16,900 nt of DNA from an uncultured Collinsella sp. (GTDB lineage: Bacteria > Actinomycetota > Coriobacteriia > Coriobacteriales > Coriobacteriaceae): positions 1 to 16,900 of the forward strand of contig CAJLLB010000030.1 of NCBI GenBank assembly GCA_905207425.1, read 5' to 3'. The position numbers and the translations under genes are program-made. The notes below the pieces were generated by a model that saw nothing but the letters and a program-made list of their open reading frames with translations, made no database searches and was not told the DNA's origin. Below, piece after piece: positions 14,213 through 16,900 of the stretch; within the stretch, counting starts at the first letter, position 1; the number at the start of each line of letters is the position of its first letter.

Positions 14213-14761
14213 CTACTCGCACTCAGGAGCCATAGCCTGCTCCAAGAGCTCGGCATGCTCCTCCTCGAAAACCGTCCCCACAGGGAAGGCGCGACGGAAG
14301 ACGAAGCGGGAAATCGGACCGGCTACCAAAAGGTTCCACGGCAGCGCCATCACAAAATTATGCGGGATGTTGATCATCCAGATCGCGGGCACGGAATACA
14401 GGTTCGCAAGGATGCCGCCGGGCATGTGCGTCAGACCCTCACAGGCACCGTACAGCGACATGATGATGACCATGGGAACGACCATGCAGGAGCTGACGGC
14501 GAGCGTCATGGCAAGTGGCGAGCTCTTGCCCGGCGTGACCAAGTACTTAAAGGCGAAACCCTTGGCGAGCGGGCTGGCGACGAACCAGTCGCAGCACATG
14601 GCAAAAATGTAGGCAACGGGGAAGCCGAGCCACGCAGTGGCAACGACCTCGCCGTTGATGGCCCCGTGCTGCAGGGCAACGTTGTAGATGCTCATCCAGA
14701 GCACCATGCAAAAGCACATGATAAAGGTGAACAGCAGGCTCTCTCGTTTGTTGATAGGCAT
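14213..14761 (-). CDS. DUF2798-type small membrane protein with two internal repeats
   Basis: Predicted integral membrane protein of 182 residues with about four hydrophobic segments (near 9-29, 40-62, 83-104 and 118-147). It resembles DUF2798 proteins and contains the unit twice: MSIYNVAL ... VASPLAKGFAFK (23-72) and MSLYGACEG ... VAGPISRFVFRR (101-157). The C-terminal end is short and acidic. Function is unknown for the family and no catalytic residues are evident. The start at 14761 is chosen for the MPINKRES opening and AGAGGAA about 10 nt upstream; the frame stays open 20 codons more, but those lie in the leader next to a terminator hairpin. It has its own downstream terminator and seems to be a single-gene unit. 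Confidence 0.8.
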   Translation of the reverse strand: MPINKRESLLFTFIMCFCMVLWMSIYNVALQHGAINGEVVATAWLGFPVAYIFAMCCDWFVASPLAKGFAFKYLVTPGKSSPLAMTLAVSSCMVVPMVIIMSLYGACEGLTHMPGGILANLYSVPAIWMINIPHNFVMALPWNLLVAGPISRFVFRRAFPVGTVFEEEHAELLEQAMAPECE

Positions 14762-14800
14762 AAAGGGCAGATTCCTCTCTGTGTTGTACCGCGGCGCCAC

Positions 14801-14855
14801 GCAACAAAAACGGGCGGGCAAGATGGAGCTGTTGGAACTTCATCTCGCCCGCCCG
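14801..14855 (-). terminator. Strong terminator just upstream of the DUF2798 gene
   Basis: Arms 14811-14828 and 14838-14855 pair over 18 positions with two mismatches, with a perfect CGGGCGGGC/GCCCGCCCG base and a 9-nt loop. On the minus strand the hairpin is followed by TTTTTGTTG. It ends 40 bp before the ATG at 14761 and 25 bp before its ribosome binding site, leaving little room for a promoter between. It either stops the exporter transcript from 15073 or acts as an attenuator in the DUF2798 leader. Confidence 0.85.
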
Positions 14856-14969
14856 TGTTACGCGCGTCTGCGACTACTTATGTGGTGGAACTACCCTAAC
14901 ACGAACGGCGCGCGCTTCGTAAGCGTTGAGTTTGTGGAGATGCAGGGCACCAAAACCCCCGACCCCATA

Positions 14970-15036
14970 AGTTGCGGTGGAATACGGACTGTTTTGACCC
15001 TTTAAGCAACAATTCAGTCCCTATTTCACCGCAACT
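14970..15036. repeat. Long imperfect palindrome, possible dispersed intergenic element
   Basis: 22-bp arms at 14970-14991 (AGTTGCGGTG ... GGACTG) and 15015-15036 (CAGTCC ... CACCGCAACT) match at 20 of 22 positions around a 23-nt loop. There is no T-run directly after it on the minus strand. The two mismatches and the large size look like a mobile or REP/MITE-like element rather than a terminator. Only one copy is in this window, so dispersal is unproven. The flank 14856-14969 holds a small ACGAA/TTCGT stem (14901-14920) and no recognisable gene. Confidence 0.6.
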
Positions 15037-15039
15037 CAT

Positions 15040-15072
15040 TTGGTGCAAAGTAACCTGTCCCCCTTGCACCAA
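15040..15072. repeat. Short palindrome abutting the exporter stop codon
   Basis: TTGGTGCAA (15040-15048) and TTGCACCAA (15064-15072) are perfect 9-bp arms around a 15-nt loop containing CCTGTCCCCC. It touches the stop codon of the ThrE-like gene (15073-15075) and lies 3 bp from the larger palindrome at 14970-15036. No T-run follows. It may be part of the same repeat block. Confidence 0.55.
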
Positions 15073-16641
15073 TTAGCTGGTGTGGCGCCAGCGAGGGTCG
15101 GTGAGCGTACGCGCCACACCCAGGCCAACGGGCAAAAACGCCACGATGAGCACTGCACGCACAAACCAGCCGAGCATATTGACTGTGTCGAAGGTGCACA
15201 TGTAATACATCGAGCGATACAGATACAAACCCGGCACCATAATGACAATCGAAGGCACCGTGAGAGCGATACGCGGGTAGGTGAGCTTGACTTCGGCCAA
15301 GCTTGCCAGCAGACCCGATACCAGCGCGCCGATAAACGCTGCTGCCTCGGGAGGCATTCCCGTGCTGAGGCCCAGGAAGGGAATCATCGTCGGCGCATCG
15401 ACAAGGGTCAGACGCAGGGTATTGGAAACGGCGCCGATCAACCCAGCTGCCGCGGCCATCTTTACCGGGCTGTTGAACATCACCGAGAAGCCGAATACGC
15501 CAACGAAGCTCATCACCACGCGCAGGAGCGTAAGGGCAAGCGGCGAAAGGCCCAGTGGGGCAAAGTCGTCCGGCGCCAGGCCAACACACTCGGCAACCAT
15601 CCAACCTACGAGCGTCGCCATCACAATAATCGATACGGCATATGAAAGGCGCTCGATACCGCTTCGCATGTCGAGCTTGGCGATGTCGAGGCCTGCCGTA
15701 ATGAGCGGAAAGCCGGGAATCACAAAGAGCATGGCGCCGATATAGCCTTCTTGGTGCGACATTGCCCCCGGTATGACCTGGCCAAGGCCGAGCAATGCCA
15801 GCAGATACGAAACGCAAGCGAGCGCAACGCCGGTCGTCAGCGCGCTGAACTGACCAAGGCCTTGCTTGAGAATATGGGAGCGGGCAAAGTTGCCGACACC
15901 CGCGCCCACAAACGCGCAGGCCATCTCGATAGGGCCGCCGCCGAGCAAAAAGACGAAGGCGCCGCAAGCACAGGCTGCCGCAAGGCCCTGTTGCCAGGGA
16001 GAGTAATCGGGCTTTGAGCTCTCAACGGTCCTGAGCATCTCGTGATACTCGTGTACCGTGAAGCGACGACCATAGGTCTCGATTTCCTTGAGGAAACTCT
16101 CCATCATCCAAATGCGATGGGTATTGACTCCCGTTGTGGGCAGGCTGACAACCTCGTTAAAGCAGTGGCCATCTTCGATGCAAGTGCACTCAAACGACAG
16201 AAGACTCAGGTCGACGTGAATCGTGACGCCGAGTACGGCAGCAACACGATTCATGGTATCGCGCACGCGCCAGGCACCTGTTCCGCTTGCCAGCATAAGC
16301 ATGCCGGTGCGGCAGATGATGGATGACTTGTCGGTGAGTGGCGCATCGACGGCAAGCTCATCGCCTGCCGTCACGATCTGGTGCCAATCAGTTTTCATAT
16401 GGAGCGCACCGGCACGAACGCCGTGGTGCATGGGGGCTCTCGAAAGCAGCGAGTCAAGGCGCGAAGGCTGTGGGGGCTCCGTTGATTCGTCCTCAACCTC
16501 ATCAGTCTCTTCATCGACCAGATCAAAGGAATCAAGCGGCGCTGGCTCGCGACGGTCGATCAGCTCCTCGTCCTCATCATCAAAGTAATTGAACTGATCG
16601 AGCATGTCCTCTTCGATTGAACGCTCGCTCGCGTCGTCCAT
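15073..16641 (-). CDS. ThrE-like threonine/serine exporter family protein
   Basis: Predicted 522-residue inner-membrane amino-acid exporter of the ThrE family (DUF1212 plus DUF3815 regions in one chain). Residues 1-95 are a non-conserved tail with 26 Asp/Glu among the first 55. Residues 96-210 form the soluble ThrE N-terminal region. From about 215 to 510 there are roughly ten hydrophobic segments in two sets of five, each with a family motif: PGFPLITAG (309-317) in the first and VPGLYLYRSMYY (469-480) in the second. Corynebacterium ThrE is somewhat shorter; most of the extra length is the acidic tail. The ATG at 16641 has GGGAG about 7 nt upstream. It seems to be a single-gene unit with a hairpin-rich leader. 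Threonine or serine as substrate is by family only. Confidence 0.88.
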   Translation of the reverse strand: MDDASERSIEEDMLDQFNYFDDEDEELIDRREPAPLDSFDLVDEETDEVEDESTEPPQPSRLDSLLSRAPMHHGVRAGALHMKTDWHQIVTAGDELAVDAPLTDKSSIICRTGMLMLASGTGAWRVRDTMNRVAAVLGVTIHVDLSLLSFECTCIEDGHCFNEVVSLPTTGVNTHRIWMMESFLKEIETYGRRFTVHEYHEMLRTVESSKPDYSPWQQGLAAACACGAFVFLLGGGPIEMACAFVGAGVGNFARSHILKQGLGQFSALTTGVALACVSYLLALLGLGQVIPGAMSHQEGYIGAMLFVIPGFPLITAGLDIAKLDMRSGIERLSYAVSIIVMATLVGWMVAECVGLAPDDFAPLGLSPLALTLLRVVMSFVGVFGFSVMFNSPVKMAAAAGLIGAVSNTLRLTLVDAPTMIPFLGLSTGMPPEAAAFIGALVSGLLASLAEVKLTYPRIALTVPSIVIMVPGLYLYRSMYYMCTFDTVNMLGWFVRAVLIVAFLPVGLGVARTLTDPRWRHTS

Positions 16642-16702
16642 ATAGACGCTCCCTTCCTACCGACTAACCCCCATCCTAGGCAGCAACGGCTAAAGGAAAC
16701 AT

Positions 16703-16757
16703 AAAAGAGACGACTGTCATGCGAGCCATGTGCTCAACAGCCGTTGGGCAGTCGTTT
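16703..16757 (-). terminator. Terminator-like hairpin in the ThrE-like gene leader
   Basis: ACGACTG (16710-16716) pairs with CAGTCGT (16749-16755), enclosing a CAAC/GTTG mini-hairpin (16735-16746). On the minus strand it is followed by CTCTTTTAT. It lies about 60-115 bp before the ATG at 16641. A competing pairing, AACGGCT (16685-16691) with AGCCGTT (16739-16745), would break it. It could be a leader attenuator or simply a weak terminator. In the rest of 16642-16862 I see a TTGACA at 16798-16793 (minus) without a clear -10, and no gene. Confidence 0.4.
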
Positions 16758-16862
16758 AAGAACGTCCCCAATGACTACATCGATGTTCTAAGTGTCAACC
16801 AAGTCAACGCCGCAGGTAGAGGACGGACAGCGAGCGTCGTCCAGGGCGAACAAGTTGGCATG

Positions 16863-16900
16863 AAAAAGGCAAGGCATAGACCTTCTGGTCATGCCTTGCC
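16863..16900 (-). terminator. Intrinsic terminator of a minus-strand gene beyond the right edge
   Basis: GGCAAGGCAT plus GACC (16868-16882, one bulged A) pairs with GGTC plus ATGCCTTGCC (16887-16900), with a 4-nt loop. Five A on the plus strand (16863-16867) read as TTTTT after the hairpin on the minus strand. It implies that a minus-strand gene lies just outside the window and ends here. Confidence 0.85.

Noticed and set aside
14547..14843. 98-codon minus-strand open frame starting inside the terminator before the DUF2798 gene
   Set aside because: Out of frame with the membrane protein, its ATG lies in the terminator stem, and the product looks like frame-shifted noise.
14688..15005. 105-codon plus-strand open frame across the repeat region
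   Set aside because: It runs through the DUF2798 gene start, a terminator and half a palindrome, with no domain or ribosome binding site.
16777..16786. ACATCGATGT 10-bp palindrome as an operator
   Set aside because: Short, single, and no regulator or promoter element could be linked to it.

Overview
The window is about 60% GC by eye and is tightly packed. Its gene content (DisA, ClpC, MEP-pathway IspD/IspF, a PepD dipeptidase, a giant 2-hydroxyacyl-CoA dehydratase-type activase, DUF2798 and ThrE-like membrane proteins) fits an anaerobic, gut-associated actinomycete of the class Coriobacteriia, most likely Collinsella or a close relative. That assignment is an inference from gene types and base composition; no rRNA or other taxonomic marker is present. 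All protein genes except mntP lie on the minus strand.

Region 1 (1-3300, minus): a four-gene operon disA-ispD-ispF-cysS. Spacing is 3 nt or less, with overlaps of 1 nt (disA/ispD) and 11 nt (ispD/ispF). It joins c-di-AMP synthesis, two steps of isoprenoid precursor synthesis and cysteinyl-tRNA synthetase. cysS runs off the left edge. Region 2 (about 3451-4266, plus): a yybP-ykoY-type manganese riboswitch with an intrinsic terminator, then the Mn2+ exporter gene mntP and its terminator. Region 3 (4307-8621, minus): pepD, then clpC further upstream, each apparently its own transcription unit. The order clpC ... disA-ispD-ispF ... cysS resembles the well-known Bacillus cluster, but radA is absent and pepD and mntP sit in between.

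Region 4 (8819-13931, minus): a 1479-residue fusion of two BadF/HgdC-type activase modules with DUF2229 and HgdB-like parts, whose end overlaps a TetR-family regulator gene. A perfect 9-3-9 palindrome about 50 bp upstream of the activase gene is a good candidate operator for that regulator. No recognisable dehydratase alpha/beta subunit genes lie beside it, so its substrate is unknown.

Region 5 (14012-16900, minus): a DUF2798 membrane protein gene and a ThrE-like exporter gene with an unusually acidic N-terminal tail. Both are embedded in non-coding DNA rich in hairpins. A strong terminator sits directly in front of the DUF2798 gene, two palindromic elements that look like dispersed repeats follow the exporter stop codon, the exporter leader can fold in two competing ways, and a terminator for a gene beyond the right edge closes the window.

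No tRNA, rRNA, CRISPR array, complete insertion sequence or prophage was seen. The most unusual elements are the double-activase fusion with its TetR/operator pair and the structured intergenic DNA between 14012 and 15072.
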